A stretch of DNA of 57,151 nucleotides from an uncultured Candidatus Actinomarina sp. (GCA_902609285.1 CACLRL010000007.1:1-57151); one strand, 5' to 3'; shown: positions 1 to 10,790, counted from the stretch's first letter. Notes: generated by a model from the letters alone, not told the origin. Made by a program: numbers and translations.

Positions 1-1
1 A

Positions 2-484
2 AATTACAACTTTGATGATAAATATATATTTCAAGTTAAAAAATCAAATTTAAAATCATTCTCTGAAGTATCAAGTCTTATTCAAACATTTTTTCCAGAT
101 AAAAAGAAGAACTTAGATATTTATCCTTGGGATCTTGTAAATATTATTTTTTCTAAACAAAAAAAAATTACTAATGAAATTTTGGGTAAATTTTGTAGCC
201 GTGAAATGGTTTTTAGACAGTTTCTATCCTATTTCAATAAAGAATTACAAAGGATTTCACTACTTGACAAATATGAGGAAGTGGAAGTATCAGAGCTTTT
301 GTCCGAAAAAATTGATTATAAATATGAACTCGCTGAAAAAAGAAGAATAAAGTTATCTTCAGATGACGTTAGTAACTCACTAGCAATGATATATAAAATA
401 GAAAAACTAAATTCGGATAGTAAATTTAGTGAAGAAAATGCAAAAAGATTTATCGTATCTATTAAAAATATTTTACAATTTTGA
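2..484 (+). CDS. C-terminal part of a DNA polymerase III delta (HolA)-like protein, truncated by window start
   Basis: Frame open from base 2 (NYNFDDKYIFQVKKSN...) through the listed ORF to the stop at 484; helical C-terminal region and position next to rpsT match the common holA-rpsT arrangement. Confidence 0.55.
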   Translation, partial: NYNFDDKYIFQVKKSNLKSFSEVSSLIQTFFPDKKKNLDIYPWDLVNIIFSKQKKITNEILGKFCSREMVFRQFLSYFNKELQRISLLDKYEEVEVSELLSEKIDYKYELAEKRRIKLSSDDVSNSLAMIYKIEKLNSDSKFSEENAKRFIVSIKNILQF

Positions 485-709
485 AATTTTTGATTTATTT
501 CTATCTCTAAAGTTTTTAGTGACTATTCCATTTGTATAGGCTCTGTCAAGGTTTCTGATGACAGTATCTTTCATCTCTTTTTCAACTGTACCTTCAGAAT
601 TTAAAATTGCTTTTATAGACGAACGTAGAGCTGTCTTTTTGTCCTTATTTCTAAGATTTTTCTTTTCGTCTTGTCTTATTCTTTTTTTTTGAGAACTAAT
701 ATTTGCCAT
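473..709 (-). CDS. rpsT: 30S ribosomal protein S20
   Basis: MANISSQKKRIRQDEKKNLRNKDKKTALRSSIKAIL is a typical S20 N-terminus; 78 aa; next to lepA. Confidence 0.92.
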   Translation of the reverse strand: MANISSQKKRIRQDEKKNLRNKDKKTALRSSIKAILNSEGTVEKEMKDTVIRNLDRAYTNGIVTKNFRDRNKSKISKL

Positions 710-748
710 CTAAAACCTTTTGGTATATAAGATAATAACTTATTAAAG

Positions 749-2527
749 ATGTTAACAAATAAAAATATAAGAAATATTTCTATTATTGCTCATGTAGATC
801 ATGGTAAATCTACTTTAGCTGACAGATTAATTGAATTATCCGGATTAATCACCCGAGGAGATCATAATGACCAAATTTTGGACAATATGGACCTTGAAAG
901 AGAGCGTGGAATTACCATTAAATCACAACCAATAAGATTAATCTTTGACGATTTGATTATAAACCTAATTGATACTCCTGGTCATGTTGACTTTTCTTAT
1001 GAGGTATCAAGAGCATTAATTGCTTGCGATGGAGCTATCTTGTTGGTAGATGGAACAAAAGGCGTACAAGCTCAAACTTTTGCACATTCTTACGCAGCTA
1101 TTGAAGCTGGACTTGATATTATTCCTGTGATCAACAAAATAGATTCTGTGCATGCAGATATTCATAATGTCTCACAACAAATCCATAATCTTATAGGATC
1201 AAATGATGAAGAAATATTTAACATTTCAGCGAAAACAGGAAAGGGAGTGGAAGATCTTATCAAAGAAATTCCAAACTTAATTACCCCACCTGAAGAAAAA
1301 TCAGAGAAAGTGAATGCATTAATTTTTGACTCATATTTCGATTCTTATAAAGGAGTCGTAGCTTCAGTAAGAGTATTTGGTGGTGAAATAAAAAAGGAAA
1401 TGAATTTAAAACTTGTAAATTCAGGTTTCAAATTTGATACAAATGAGTTGGGGTATTTTGACCTTAATCCAAAAAGATCAGATAATTTAAAATTTGGAGA
1501 AGTTGGCTACATTGTGACAGGAGCAAAAGATTTATCTCAAATCAGAGTTGGAGATACTTTAGTTGCAGGAGATGATGAGAAACCAATTATATTATCAGAA
1601 TATGAGGAGTCTCAACCAACTGTATTCTCAAGTATTTTTCCTTCAGATTCTGACGATTTTACCAAATTAAGAGAGTCATTAGATAAATATGTCCTCAACG
1701 ATGCAAGTTTTGTTTTTGAACCAGAGACTTCCTCAGCATTTGGGTTTGGATTTAGATGTGGTTTCTTAGGATTGTTGCATCTCGAGATAGTTATTGAAAG
1801 ATTAGAAAGAGAATTTGATTTATCTTTGATTGTTACACCACCTTCCGTAGAGTTTAAGATGATTAGAAACAACGATGAAGAAAGAGTAATTAGGAATCCT
1901 TCAATACTTGATGAATACACTGATATCAAAAAACTTCAAGAAAGAGTTTGCGAAGTAGATTTATTGTTTCCTAAAGAATATCTTGGATCAATTATGACAT
2001 TGCTAAATGATAAGAGGGGAGTTCAAGATGATTTAAGTTATTTAAGCACAACAATGGTAAAACTTAAATATAAAGTTCCTTTACTGGAACTTGTCTCTGG
2101 ATTTTACGATACCCTGAAATCAATTTCTCAAGGTTTTGCTTCCATTGATTACAAGATTCTTGATTTTGAAGATGGAAATTTAGTTAAACTTGACATCTTA
2201 GTAAATGGGATGGTTGTTGATTCTTTTAGTTCAATTTTATCCAAAGAAAGTGCAGATTTTATTGGAAGAAATAGAGTAAAAAAGTTGGCAGAATTAATAC
2301 CTCGTCAACAATTTGACATTCCAATTCAAGCAGCAATTGGATCAAGAATTTTATCCAGAGAAACTGTGAAAGCCCTAAGAAAAGATGTTACTGCCAAACT
2401 TTATGGTGGAGACGTTACTAGAAAAAGAAAATTGCTTGAAAAGCAAAAAGAAGGAAAAAAGAAGATGCGAAATATTGGAAGTGTAGAAGTTCCAAAAGAA
2501 GCTTTTAAAGAATTCTTGAAACAATAA
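749..2527 (+). CDS. lepA: Elongation factor 4 (LepA)
   Basis: NISIIAHVDHGKSTLADRLIE, DTPGHVDFSYEVSRAL, and C-terminal KLYGGDVTRKRKLLEKQKEGKKKMR. Confidence 0.98.
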   Translation: MLTNKNIRNISIIAHVDHGKSTLADRLIELSGLITRGDHNDQILDNMDLERERGITIKSQPIRLIFDDLIINLIDTPGHVDFSYEVSRALIACDGAILLVDGTKGVQAQTFAHSYAAIEAGLDIIPVINKIDSVHADIHNVSQQIHNLIGSNDEEIFNISAKTGKGVEDLIKEIPNLITPPEEKSEKVNALIFDSYFDSYKGVVASVRVFGGEIKKEMNLKLVNSGFKFDTNELGYFDLNPKRSDNLKFGEVGYIVTGAKDLSQIRVGDTLVAGDDEKPIILSEYEESQPTVFSSIFPSDSDDFTKLRESLDKYVLNDASFVFEPETSSAFGFGFRCGFLGLLHLEIVIERLEREFDLSLIVTPPSVEFKMIRNNDEERVIRNPSILDEYTDIKKLQERVCEVDLLFPKEYLGSIMTLLNDKRGVQDDLSYLSTTMVKLKYKVPLLELVSGFYDTLKSISQGFASIDYKILDFEDGNLVKLDILVNGMVVDSFSSILSKESADFIGRNRVKKLAELIPRQQFDIPIQAAIGSRILSRETVKALRKDVTAKLYGGDVTRKRKLLEKQKEGKKKMRNIGSVEVPKEAFKEFLKQ

Positions 2528-2528
2528 T

Positions 2529-3161
2529 ATGCATATTCCTACAATTTACAATCCAAAAATTTCTGACAAAGATACTGTCTTTGCACTTGACACTGAAAAG
2601 CATCATCATTTAAAAAATGTTTTAAGAATTAAGGATGACACTAAGGTTAAAATTACAAATGGAAAAGGAAAGATTTATACAGGTAATTTATCTAATAAAA
2701 ATATTTCAATTGAATCTAATGAAATATTTTCAAGAAAAAGTGATTTAAATATTTTTATTGGAATTATTCAAGATAAAGAGAGATTACGTTTTATTATCGA
2801 AAAACTTACAGAACTTTCTGTTAATTCAGTTTCTATAGGCCCAACAGCACATTCCCAGAAATTAAAAATAAATAGCAATAAATTAGAAAAATGGTCTATT
2901 TCTGCAGTAGAACAATCTGGAAATGCTTTTAAACCTGAAATATTTTTAGTCGATAGATTGGATTACAAGAAATTTAAACATGCTTTTGATGTATCAGGTG
3001 AGAATATAAAAAATAATTTAGATCACAAAGATATTGCTATTGGTCCTGAGGGAGGATGGTCGAATAAAGAAATTGAAAATTTTAAATATGTTTCAAAAAT
3101 TGCTGATTTTACCCTAAGAACGGAAACCGCGTCAATACTTGGTGTATCCTTATTGATGTAA
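2529..3161 (+). CDS. rsmE: 16S rRNA (uracil1498-N3)-methyltransferase RsmE
   Basis: KHHHLKNVLRIK at the N-terminus, AIGPEGGWSNKEIE and LRTETASILGVSLL at the C-terminus. Confidence 0.9.
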   Translation: MHIPTIYNPKISDKDTVFALDTEKHHHLKNVLRIKDDTKVKITNGKGKIYTGNLSNKNISIESNEIFSRKSDLNIFIGIIQDKERLRFIIEKLTELSVNSVSIGPTAHSQKLKINSNKLEKWSISAVEQSGNAFKPEIFLVDRLDYKKFKHAFDVSGENIKNNLDHKDIAIGPEGGWSNKEIENFKYVSKIADFTLRTETASILGVSLLM

Positions 3162-3169
3162 AATAAATT

Positions 3170-3508
3170 ATGGAAGAAAAATCAATATTTGAGATGATTC
3201 TTGATAAAGAATTAGAGTCAGAAATAATTTATGAAGATGAAGATATATTTTCAATTAAAGATATCAACCCTATTGCTCCTGTTCATTTATTGATAATTCC
3301 AAAAAAGAGAATTAATACAATAAATGATGTTTCCGATGAAGATACATTATTAATTGGAAAGATGGTCCAAGTGGCAAAGAATTTAGCAAAAAAATATGAG
3401 ATTGACGAAAGTGGATATAGATTAATATTTAATACAAATGATGATGGGGGTCAGTCCGTTTATCACATACATCTTCATCTTATTGGCGGAGAAAAACTAA
3501 AGTGGTAA
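3170..3508 (+). CDS. HIT family protein
   Basis: HIT triad YHIHLHLIGG and upstream PVHLLIIPKKRI. Confidence 0.95.
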   Translation: MEEKSIFEMILDKELESEIIYEDEDIFSIKDINPIAPVHLLIIPKKRINTINDVSDEDTLLIGKMVQVAKNLAKKYEIDESGYRLIFNTNDDGGQSVYHIHLHLIGGEKLKW

Positions 3509-4434
3509 TAGAAAAAGTAATTCCCGAAGATGTTGAGTTACTAAATTTATTTGGTATCAACGACAGTAATTTAAAATATATAAAAAAAATATTTCCATCT
3601 GTAAAGTTAAATGCGAGAGGAAATATTCTTTATTTGGATGGAAATCAAAATAATGTTAATAAGCTTTTAAATTTGATTGATGAAATGATCATCTTAAATC
3701 AAAATAAACAATCAATTGAGATTCCAGACATAGAACTATTGTTAAATATGAATGGTTCGTTAAATGGGGATAATAAAAAAATAAGTACCATTAACATCAC
3801 AAATAATAAATCTATAAAAGTTAAAAATGTAAGTCAATATAAATACATAGACACAATTATGAAATCGACTGTTACCTTTGGAGTTGGTCCTGCAGGAACT
3901 GGCAAAACATTTTTGGCAGTAGCAAGTGCGGTAAAATTATATTCAGAAGATGTCATCAAAAAAATTGTTTTAACAAGACCAGCTGTTGAAGCAGGTGAAA
4001 AGTTAGGATTTCTACCCGGTGATTTATCCCAAAAAATTGATCCTTATTTAGTACCTTTATTTGATTCACTTGAATATTTTTTTGGAAACGAAAATTTAGA
4101 GTATCTCATTGAAAAAAGAAATATTGAAATAGTTCCTCTTGCATATATGAGAGGTAGAACACTAAACAATGCTTGTATTATTCTTGATGAAGCACAAAAT
4201 GCAACATCAGGGCAAATTAAAATGTTTTTAACAAGACTAGGGGAGAACTCAAAAGTTATCATCACAGGTGACGAATCTCAAATAGATCTTTACAACACAG
4301 ATAACTCTGGACTTAAAAAAACAAGAAAAGCACTTTCAAATATTGATGAAATATCAGTAATGGAATTTGAGAATTCTGATATTGTAAGAAACCCTTTAGT
4401 ATCAAAAATATTAGAGGTTTTCCCAAAAAAATAA
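3502..4434 (+). CDS. phoH: PhoH-like ATPase
   Basis: GVGPAGTGKTFLAVASAV, LTRPAVEAGEKLGFLPGDLSQKIDPYL, ILDEAQNATSGQIKMFLTRLG. Confidence 0.96.
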   Translation: MVIEKVIPEDVELLNLFGINDSNLKYIKKIFPSVKLNARGNILYLDGNQNNVNKLLNLIDEMIILNQNKQSIEIPDIELLLNMNGSLNGDNKKISTINITNNKSIKVKNVSQYKYIDTIMKSTVTFGVGPAGTGKTFLAVASAVKLYSEDVIKKIVLTRPAVEAGEKLGFLPGDLSQKIDPYLVPLFDSLEYFFGNENLEYLIEKRNIEIVPLAYMRGRTLNNACIILDEAQNATSGQIKMFLTRLGENSKVIITGDESQIDLYNTDNSGLKKTRKALSNIDEISVMEFENSDIVRNPLVSKILEVFPKK

Positions 4435-6608
4435 TGAAAGATTACATCTCTTTTGGTAAAAAATTATTTTATATAAGCATATTTGGAGGTCTTGTTTGGT
4501 TTATTTCATTCTCAATATTTCCTGAAAATCAAGTTATAAAAATAAGTGTTGGAGAAAAGTCTCCTACAACATTTTTAGCACCTAAATATATAGAAATTAC
4601 TGATGAAGAACAAACAAATATAAATATTCAACAAGCAGTTGACTCTGTAAATCCCATATATTCCATAAATACCGACCTCAATCAAACAGTGTTGAATGGA
4701 ATAACAAATATGTTTTTAACGGTAATTGAATCTAGAACAGATGAAGTTTTAGTTTCGAATGACGAGGAAGTTGTAGGTGAAAGCTCTGAATCATCAGTAG
4801 AGATTATTGAACTTAATAAAATCCAACAAATAGAAAGAATAGCTAGCTCACTTTTATTTTCGACAATTTCAACTGCAAACATCGAAGTATTAGTTGAGAT
4901 TTCAAACTATGATTTACAAAATAAATCATCCTATCTTTCTCAGTTAGAGCTTGAGGCAAAAAGTCTTGCAAACGAAATTCTTTTTGTTGGTATTAATAAT
5001 GATAATTTAAACCAAACAAGACAGAATCTTGTTTCAAGTCCACCCTATCTTGATTTATCAAGTGATTTGTTTGCATTAATGCCTGAAAGTAGATTGAGAT
5101 CTTCTGTAGCAGAACTTATCGCTGAAAATCTGATAGCTAATCAAAAACTGGAACAAGAACTTTGGGATGAGCAAAAAGATAAGGTAGCAAATTCAGTAGA
5201 GCCAGTAATAATAAAATATTTTGAAGAAGATATTGTTGTAAGTGAAGGTGAAGAAATAAACTTAGTTCAATACAATGCCTTAGACAGTTTTGGATACCTA
5301 TCAGGGGAATCAAGAAGTATACAGACTGCAGCAATTCCCATCATTTTTTCAGTTTTTGTTTTAATATACTTTCTTCTGTGGCGTTTCAAAGATTCAATGT
5401 GGAATAATGATAATGAGTTTCTTTTGTTGCTTACATTAATTCTTGTTTCATCAATTTTCCTACGAGGCATTTCATATTTTTCACAAAGTTTAGATTTAAA
5501 TTATTTAAAATATGCTGTTCCTATATCTTTTGTTGGAGTTGTTTCTGCTGTTTTACTTAACTTAAGAGCAACCCTAATTCTGTCACTTTCAAGTTCTCTG
5601 TTAGCCCTTGCAGGTGGTGGGAATATAGGTTTAGTTGCTATGGGTGCGGTGCTTACAGTTGTGCCTTCAATATTCCTTTCTGAAGACATAGACAGGATTA
5701 CTTTAAGGGAGAGAATTATTTACATCACTTTATCTCAACCCGTAGTTGCTTTTGGAATATTTTTCTTTTTAAGAGAAAATTTCAGTTTTATTGAAATTTT
5801 AGTTTCTTCACTACTCGGTGGATTAGTTGGTAATTTAGCAGCATTTTCACTCATAAACTACATTGAATTGGTATTCAAACTTACTACGAATTTTAGGTTG
5901 TCAGAAATTGCCGACAGAAATCATCCTGGCCTTCGATATTTAGAAGAAAAAGCTTTAGGGACTTTTAATCACTCGCTTGTTGTTGGAACCTTAGGAGACA
6001 GAGCAGCAAATCTCATTGGGGCAAACTCCCAATTGGTAAGAGCTATGGCATATTTCCATGATTTAGGAAAAACTGAAAACCCAACAATGTTTGTTGAAAA
6101 TCAATTTGGATCAAGCAATCCACATGATAATTTAACTTCTGATGATTCAGTAGAAATTATAAGATCACATGTTCCAGATGGAGTTAGATTAGCTAAAAAA
6201 TTTAAGATTCCAGAAGCCGTCTATAAGGGAATCATCGAACACCATGGCGATTCAGTTATGAGATATTTCTATGAGAAAGAAAAACAAATGAATCCCCGTG
6301 TATCAAAAGATGACTTTAGGCACCTTGGTCAAAAGCCTAGTTCAAAAGAAACTGTGATATTAATGTTTGCAGATTCTCTTGAAGCAGCTTGTAGAGCTCG
6401 ATTTCAATACGAAGATGCTGATGAAGAAAAAATTAGTAATTTAGTCGATGAAATTTTTGATGAAAAAATTAACGATGGCCAACTATTAGAAGCTCCAATT
6501 ACCTTTCAAGATCTTGAAACAATAAAACAGTCATTTCAATCAAGTCTTGAGGGTCTATATCATCAAAGAGTTTTGTATCCAGAATTTACAGATGATGAAG
6601 AAGAATAA
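4434..6608 (+). CDS. 7TM-HD family phosphohydrolase (PgpH/YqfF-like)
   Basis: Large extracytoplasmic N-terminal domain, multiple TM helices, then HD domain (NHSLVVGTLGDRAA, MAYFHDLGKTENP, IIEHHGDS). Confidence 0.9.
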   Translation: MKDYISFGKKLFYISIFGGLVWFISFSIFPENQVIKISVGEKSPTTFLAPKYIEITDEEQTNINIQQAVDSVNPIYSINTDLNQTVLNGITNMFLTVIESRTDEVLVSNDEEVVGESSESSVEIIELNKIQQIERIASSLLFSTISTANIEVLVEISNYDLQNKSSYLSQLELEAKSLANEILFVGINNDNLNQTRQNLVSSPPYLDLSSDLFALMPESRLRSSVAELIAENLIANQKLEQELWDEQKDKVANSVEPVIIKYFEEDIVVSEGEEINLVQYNALDSFGYLSGESRSIQTAAIPIIFSVFVLIYFLLWRFKDSMWNNDNEFLLLLTLILVSSIFLRGISYFSQSLDLNYLKYAVPISFVGVVSAVLLNLRATLILSLSSSLLALAGGGNIGLVAMGAVLTVVPSIFLSEDIDRITLRERIIYITLSQPVVAFGIFFFLRENFSFIEILVSSLLGGLVGNLAAFSLINYIELVFKLTTNFRLSEIADRNHPGLRYLEEKALGTFNHSLVVGTLGDRAANLIGANSQLVRAMAYFHDLGKTENPTMFVENQFGSSNPHDNLTSDDSVEIIRSHVPDGVRLAKKFKIPEAVYKGIIEHHGDSVMRYFYEKEKQMNPRVSKDDFRHLGQKPSSKETVILMFADSLEAACRARFQYEDADEEKISNLVDEIFDEKINDGQLLEAPITFQDLETIKQSFQSSLEGLYHQRVLYPEFTDDEEE

Positions 6609-6611
6609 ATA

Positions 6612-7055
6612 TTGAAAATTCTCTTTAACGGATATTTCTATAAAAATGAGAAGCTTAAAGTTCTTGAAGCAGTTGATGAATTTTCTAAAAAATTTAATAT
6701 TTCAAAAAACTTTCATTTTACAATTCACTCATTAAATGAAAATGAGTCAAAGAAAATGAATAAAAAAACATTCAATCGAAATACACCAACAGATGTTTTA
6801 TCTTTCCCTCTGTATGACAATATAAATTTAATTAATAATTTAGATAAAAATATGTCGGAAGATATGGGAGATATGTTTGTGTGTCGTAATATTATTAAAA
6901 AGAATGCAAAAATCTACAATAAAGATTTTGTTGAAGAACTACAATATATTGTAATTCATGGTCTTTTGCATTTAATAGGTTACTCACATAAAAAAAATGA
7001 TAAATTAAAGATTTATGAATCAGAACTTATGAAAAGAATTTGGAATGAATCTTAA
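6612..7055 (+). CDS. ybeY: rRNA maturation endoribonuclease YbeY
   Basis: TPTDVLSFPL and metal-binding YIVIHGLLHLIGYSH; TTG start. Confidence 0.95.
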   Translation: MKILFNGYFYKNEKLKVLEAVDEFSKKFNISKNFHFTIHSLNENESKKMNKKTFNRNTPTDVLSFPLYDNINLINNLDKNMSEDMGDMFVCRNIIKKNAKIYNKDFVEELQYIVIHGLLHLIGYSHKKNDKLKIYESELMKRIWNES

Positions 7056-7743
7056 GGATATAGACCTTAAACACATAGCCATAATTATGGATGGCAATGG
7101 CAGATGGGCTACTAACCAAGGACTAGATAGGACTGCTGGACATGCAGCTGGAGAATATTCTCTTTCTCGATCTATAGATTGGTCTCTAATCAATGACTTA
7201 GAATGGCTATCGGTGTTTGCTTTCTCGACAGAAAATTGGTCAAGGTCTAAAGAAGAAGTCGATTTTTTAATGTTTTTTAATAGAGATATATTAATTAGAA
7301 GAAGAGAAGAATTTAACAATAAAGGAGTAAAGTTTCATTTTATTGGTGATTTAGGTGATGAAAGAATTCCAGATGAAAATAAAAGGTTAATGAGTGAGAC
7401 GGAAGAATTAACAAAAAATAATACGAATTTAAATCTTGTATTTGCATTTAATTATGGATCAAGAAAAGAAATTTATGATGCCATTGCAAAAATAAGTAAA
7501 AATAATTCTGGTTCAATAAATGAAGAATCTTTCAGGTCTAATTTATTACTTCCAGAAATGCCAGATCCGGACTTACTCATTCGAACCGCGGGAGAGAAGA
7601 GAGTAAGTAATTTTCTTCTCTATCAATTAAGCTACACTGAACTTATGTTTGTCGATACTCTTTGGCCAGACTTTGATGAAAATCAGTTAGATCTGGCTGT
7701 TAAAGAGTTTGAAAATCGGGTTAGAAAGTACGGAAATGCCTGA
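7045..7743 (+). CDS. uppS: Isoprenyl transferase (undecaprenyl diphosphate synthase)
   Basis: HIAIIMDGNGRWATNQGL, FAFSTENWSRS, PDPDLLIRTAGEKRVSNFLLYQLSYTELMF. Confidence 0.96.
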   Translation: MNLKDIDLKHIAIIMDGNGRWATNQGLDRTAGHAAGEYSLSRSIDWSLINDLEWLSVFAFSTENWSRSKEEVDFLMFFNRDILIRRREEFNNKGVKFHFIGDLGDERIPDENKRLMSETEELTKNNTNLNLVFAFNYGSRKEIYDAIAKISKNNSGSINEESFRSNLLLPEMPDPDLLIRTAGEKRVSNFLLYQLSYTELMFVDTLWPDFDENQLDLAVKEFENRVRKYGNA

Positions 7744-9019
7744 AGGAATATTTGATAAGGTAGTTAAAATTGCTCAATCAAGAGGTTTTGTCTTTAATGC
7801 TTCATCTATATATGGAGGATTAAGAAGTTCGTATGATTATGGGCCACTTGGAGTACTTTTAAAGAACAATATTGCAAGGTTGTGGTGGGATAGCATTAAT
7901 GATCTTGATGTTCAAATTTATCCAGTAGATACCGCAATTATACAATCAAGTGAAGTTTGGAAGGCTTCCGGCCATTTAGCTGAATTCACGGATCCAATGG
8001 TTGACCATAAACCAACAGGTGAAAGGTTCAGAGCAGATCAGGTGCCTGAAGATATTAAAAAAGAAGATTTGACAGAACCACGTCAATTTAACCTTATGTT
8101 TGAAACTAACATTGGCCCAGTCAAGAATGAAAATTCTGCTGTTTATTTAAGGCCTGAAACTGCCCAAGGCATATTTGTTAACTTTGAAAATGTTTTGCGT
8201 ACAATGAGAGCGAAAATCCCATTTGGAATTGGAAATATAGGCAAGTCATTTAGAAACGAAATCACACCAGGACAATTTATTTTTAGAACCAGAGAATTTG
8301 AACAAATGGAGATTGAATTCTTTTGTGATGAAAGTGAAGAAGACAAATGGTTTGATTACTGGATAGAAAACAGATTAAATTGGTACAGAAATCTTGGTAT
8401 TCCAGAAAATAAATTAAGAGTTAGAGATCATGACAAGTCAGAACTTGCTCACTACGCAAAAAAAACATCAGACATTGAATTCGATTACCCATGGGGATGG
8501 GGTGAGCTAGAAGGAATTGCTAATAGAGGCAACTTTGATTTGAATGCTCATCAAGAAAATAGTGGTAAGGAATTAAGCTATTTTGATCCTAATAATGAAT
8601 TAAAATACATTCCATCAGTTATAGAGCCAGCAGGTGGGTTAACTAGGACACTTTTTGCTGTTTTGCTATCTTTATATGAAGAGGAAGAATTAGAAAAAGA
8701 AACACGAACTATTTTTAAATTCAATTTTGATCTTGCACCAATTCAAATTGGGATACTTCCATTAAGCAAAAAAGACGAATTAATTACAGTTTGTGGTGAG
8801 ATTAATGCCACACTTAGATCAATGTTTAGAACAGAAATTGATATTACCCAATCTATTGGCAAAAGATATAGAAGACAGGATGAAATAGGCACTCCTTATT
8901 GTATAACAGTAGATTTTGATACTTTAGAGGATAAATCTGTAACAGTTAGAAATAGAGATACAATGCAACAAGAGAGAATTAAAATCGAAGATTTAAGTGA
9001 CTATTTCAATAATATTTAA
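7736..9019 (+). CDS. glyS: Glycine-tRNA ligase, single-chain type
   Basis: FVFNASSIYGGLRSSYDYGPLGVLLKNNI, RPETAQGIFVNF; ATG at 7736 (MPEGIFDKV) is preferred to the ORF-track start at 7709. Confidence 0.95.
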   Translation: MPEGIFDKVVKIAQSRGFVFNASSIYGGLRSSYDYGPLGVLLKNNIARLWWDSINDLDVQIYPVDTAIIQSSEVWKASGHLAEFTDPMVDHKPTGERFRADQVPEDIKKEDLTEPRQFNLMFETNIGPVKNENSAVYLRPETAQGIFVNFENVLRTMRAKIPFGIGNIGKSFRNEITPGQFIFRTREFEQMEIEFFCDESEEDKWFDYWIENRLNWYRNLGIPENKLRVRDHDKSELAHYAKKTSDIEFDYPWGWGELEGIANRGNFDLNAHQENSGKELSYFDPNNELKYIPSVIEPAGGLTRTLFAVLLSLYEEEELEKETRTIFKFNFDLAPIQIGILPLSKKDELITVCGEINATLRSMFRTEIDITQSIGKRYRRQDEIGTPYCITVDFDTLEDKSVTVRNRDTMQQERIKIEDLSDYFNNI

Positions 9020-10647
9020 TGGGAATTTCTAAACAATCAATCGAAGATTTAAAAAATAAATCAAAAATTAGTGACTTTATTTTAAGTTCTACAACCGGAA
9101 AACTAAGAGGTAATAAGGGCATGGCTCTTTGTCCATTCCATGGTGAAAAGACAGCAAGCATGAGCTTTACTGATGAAGAAAATCTTTTCCATTGTTTTGG
9201 TTGTAGAGAAGGTGGGGACATATTTAAATATATTCAATTAATTAATAATGTTGAATTTCAAGAATCTGTAGAAATTGCTGCAGACAAGTATAGTTTTAAC
9301 CTTACCTATACAGATTCAAAATTTGAAAATGATCAAAAAAACTTAATAAATTATATGAATAAGTTAAATGATTACTTTATTAAAAATATGAACGAAGGCA
9401 AGAGTCAAGATTCAATTGATTATTTAAAATCAAGAAATCTTGAAGGAATAGATATCAAAGAATTTAACATAGGATTCGCTGAGAAAAATGAAAGTAATAC
9501 TTTGGCTTATATGAATCAAATTGGCATATCAAAAAATGAATTAAAAAATCTTGGATTGCTTAGCGATAAAGGCAATCTTCTATTTAAAAATAGAATTATA
9601 TTTCCAATTACAAACTTTAGAAATGACACAATAGGTTTTGGTGGAAGAGCAATTGAAGATTTTGGTCCAAAATATATTAATTCTGCAGAATCAGGAGTTT
9701 ATAAAAAGAACAGATCTTTATACTTCACGCCTAACTTTCTACTATCTGTAAAAAAGAAAAAATTTGTGATTCTTGTTGAAGGATACTTTGATGTAATTGC
9801 CTTAAATAAATTAGGATATGCAAATGTTGCTTCACCTTCAGGGACAGCCTTGACAGTTCAGCAGATTAATTTACTTTCAAGATATACAAAAGATATTTAT
9901 ATATGTTTTGATAATGATTCAGCAGGTGATATGGCTACAAAAAGAATCTTAGAAATCAAAAATAACCAACCATCAGATCTCAACTTTTTTAAAATGAAAC
10001 TGCCAGATAAGTATAAAGATATATCAGAATTTTTTGAAAATGGAGAAACAGACATAGAGAATATTTTTGATCAAAAAGAAGAATTAGTAGAGTTTTGTAT
10101 CAATATGATTATTGATACTGATGACACCAAGAAAACATTTCAAGAATTTAAAAACATTACTAAGTTGCTTAGTCCATTAGAAAAAGACTTATCAATAAGT
10201 TATTTGAGTAACAAAATAGGAATTACAAAAGAAGTTATTTTAAATGAATTAAATTACCAGTCAAATATTGATTCAGAAGATGTTCCACAGTCCAAAAGAA
10301 ATGATATAAATCACATAAACACATTCCGTGAAATATTATTTGCTGACTTAATTAAAAGTGATTTCAAATATAACAATGAGATAGAATTTCTTATTAATAT
10401 TGATGAAAATTTCAAAAAATTAGTATCAGAACTTTCAAATAAAAACACTGAAGAAAATGAAAAGTATAAAAATATTTCTTATTCTGATGCTCAACTGCAG
10501 GAAGCTATTGCGAGGTTATATATTTATTTAGCGGACAATAAAATTGAAAAATTAATAAAAGAAATGGATGAGTCAAATGACTTATCTATTCTCGAAGATT
10601 TGGAAGATTTGAAAAAGAAAATCGAATTTTATCAGAATACTCTTTAA
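9019..10647 (+). CDS. dnaG: DNA primase
   Basis: Zinc-binding CPFHGEKTASMSF...HCFGCREGGD; Toprim VEGYFDVIALNKLG and CFDNDSAGDMATKR. Confidence 0.97.
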   Translation: MGISKQSIEDLKNKSKISDFILSSTTGKLRGNKGMALCPFHGEKTASMSFTDEENLFHCFGCREGGDIFKYIQLINNVEFQESVEIAADKYSFNLTYTDSKFENDQKNLINYMNKLNDYFIKNMNEGKSQDSIDYLKSRNLEGIDIKEFNIGFAEKNESNTLAYMNQIGISKNELKNLGLLSDKGNLLFKNRIIFPITNFRNDTIGFGGRAIEDFGPKYINSAESGVYKKNRSLYFTPNFLLSVKKKKFVILVEGYFDVIALNKLGYANVASPSGTALTVQQINLLSRYTKDIYICFDNDSAGDMATKRILEIKNNQPSDLNFFKMKLPDKYKDISEFFENGETDIENIFDQKEELVEFCINMIIDTDDTKKTFQEFKNITKLLSPLEKDLSISYLSNKIGITKEVILNELNYQSNIDSEDVPQSKRNDINHINTFREILFADLIKSDFKYNNEIEFLINIDENFKKLVSELSNKNTEENEKYKNISYSDAQLQEAIARLYIYLADNKIEKLIKEMDESNDLSILEDLEDLKKKIEFYQNTL

Positions 10648-10670
10648 TGCATACTATTATTAATTTGCTA

Positions 10671-10743
10671 TCCGAGGTAGCTCAATTGGCAGAGCAGCGG
10701 ACTGTTAATCCGTTGGTTGTGGGTTCAAGTCCCACCCTCGGAG
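10671..10743 (+). tRNA. tRNA-Asn (GTT)
   Basis: TCCGAGG...CCTCGGA acceptor stem, anticodon loop actGTTaat, T-arm GGTTCAAGTCC; no encoded CCA. Confidence 0.95.
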
Positions 10744-10790
10744 CTTTTTTAAGTACGAAAAAAAAGTATACTTAATCTGAATGGAGGATA

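Noticed and set aside
1612-1929. Minus-strand ORFs antisense to lepA, phoH, 7TM-HD and other genes (e.g. 1612-1929, 4044-4265, 5501-5689, 22548-22925)
   Set aside because: They lie wholly inside confidently identified genes, have low-complexity or nonsense translations, and reflect codon bias in an AT-rich genome.
10744-10775. AAGTAC...GTATACTT near-palindrome after tRNA-Asn
   Set aside because: Short, mismatched and AT-rich; not enough for a terminator or operator call.
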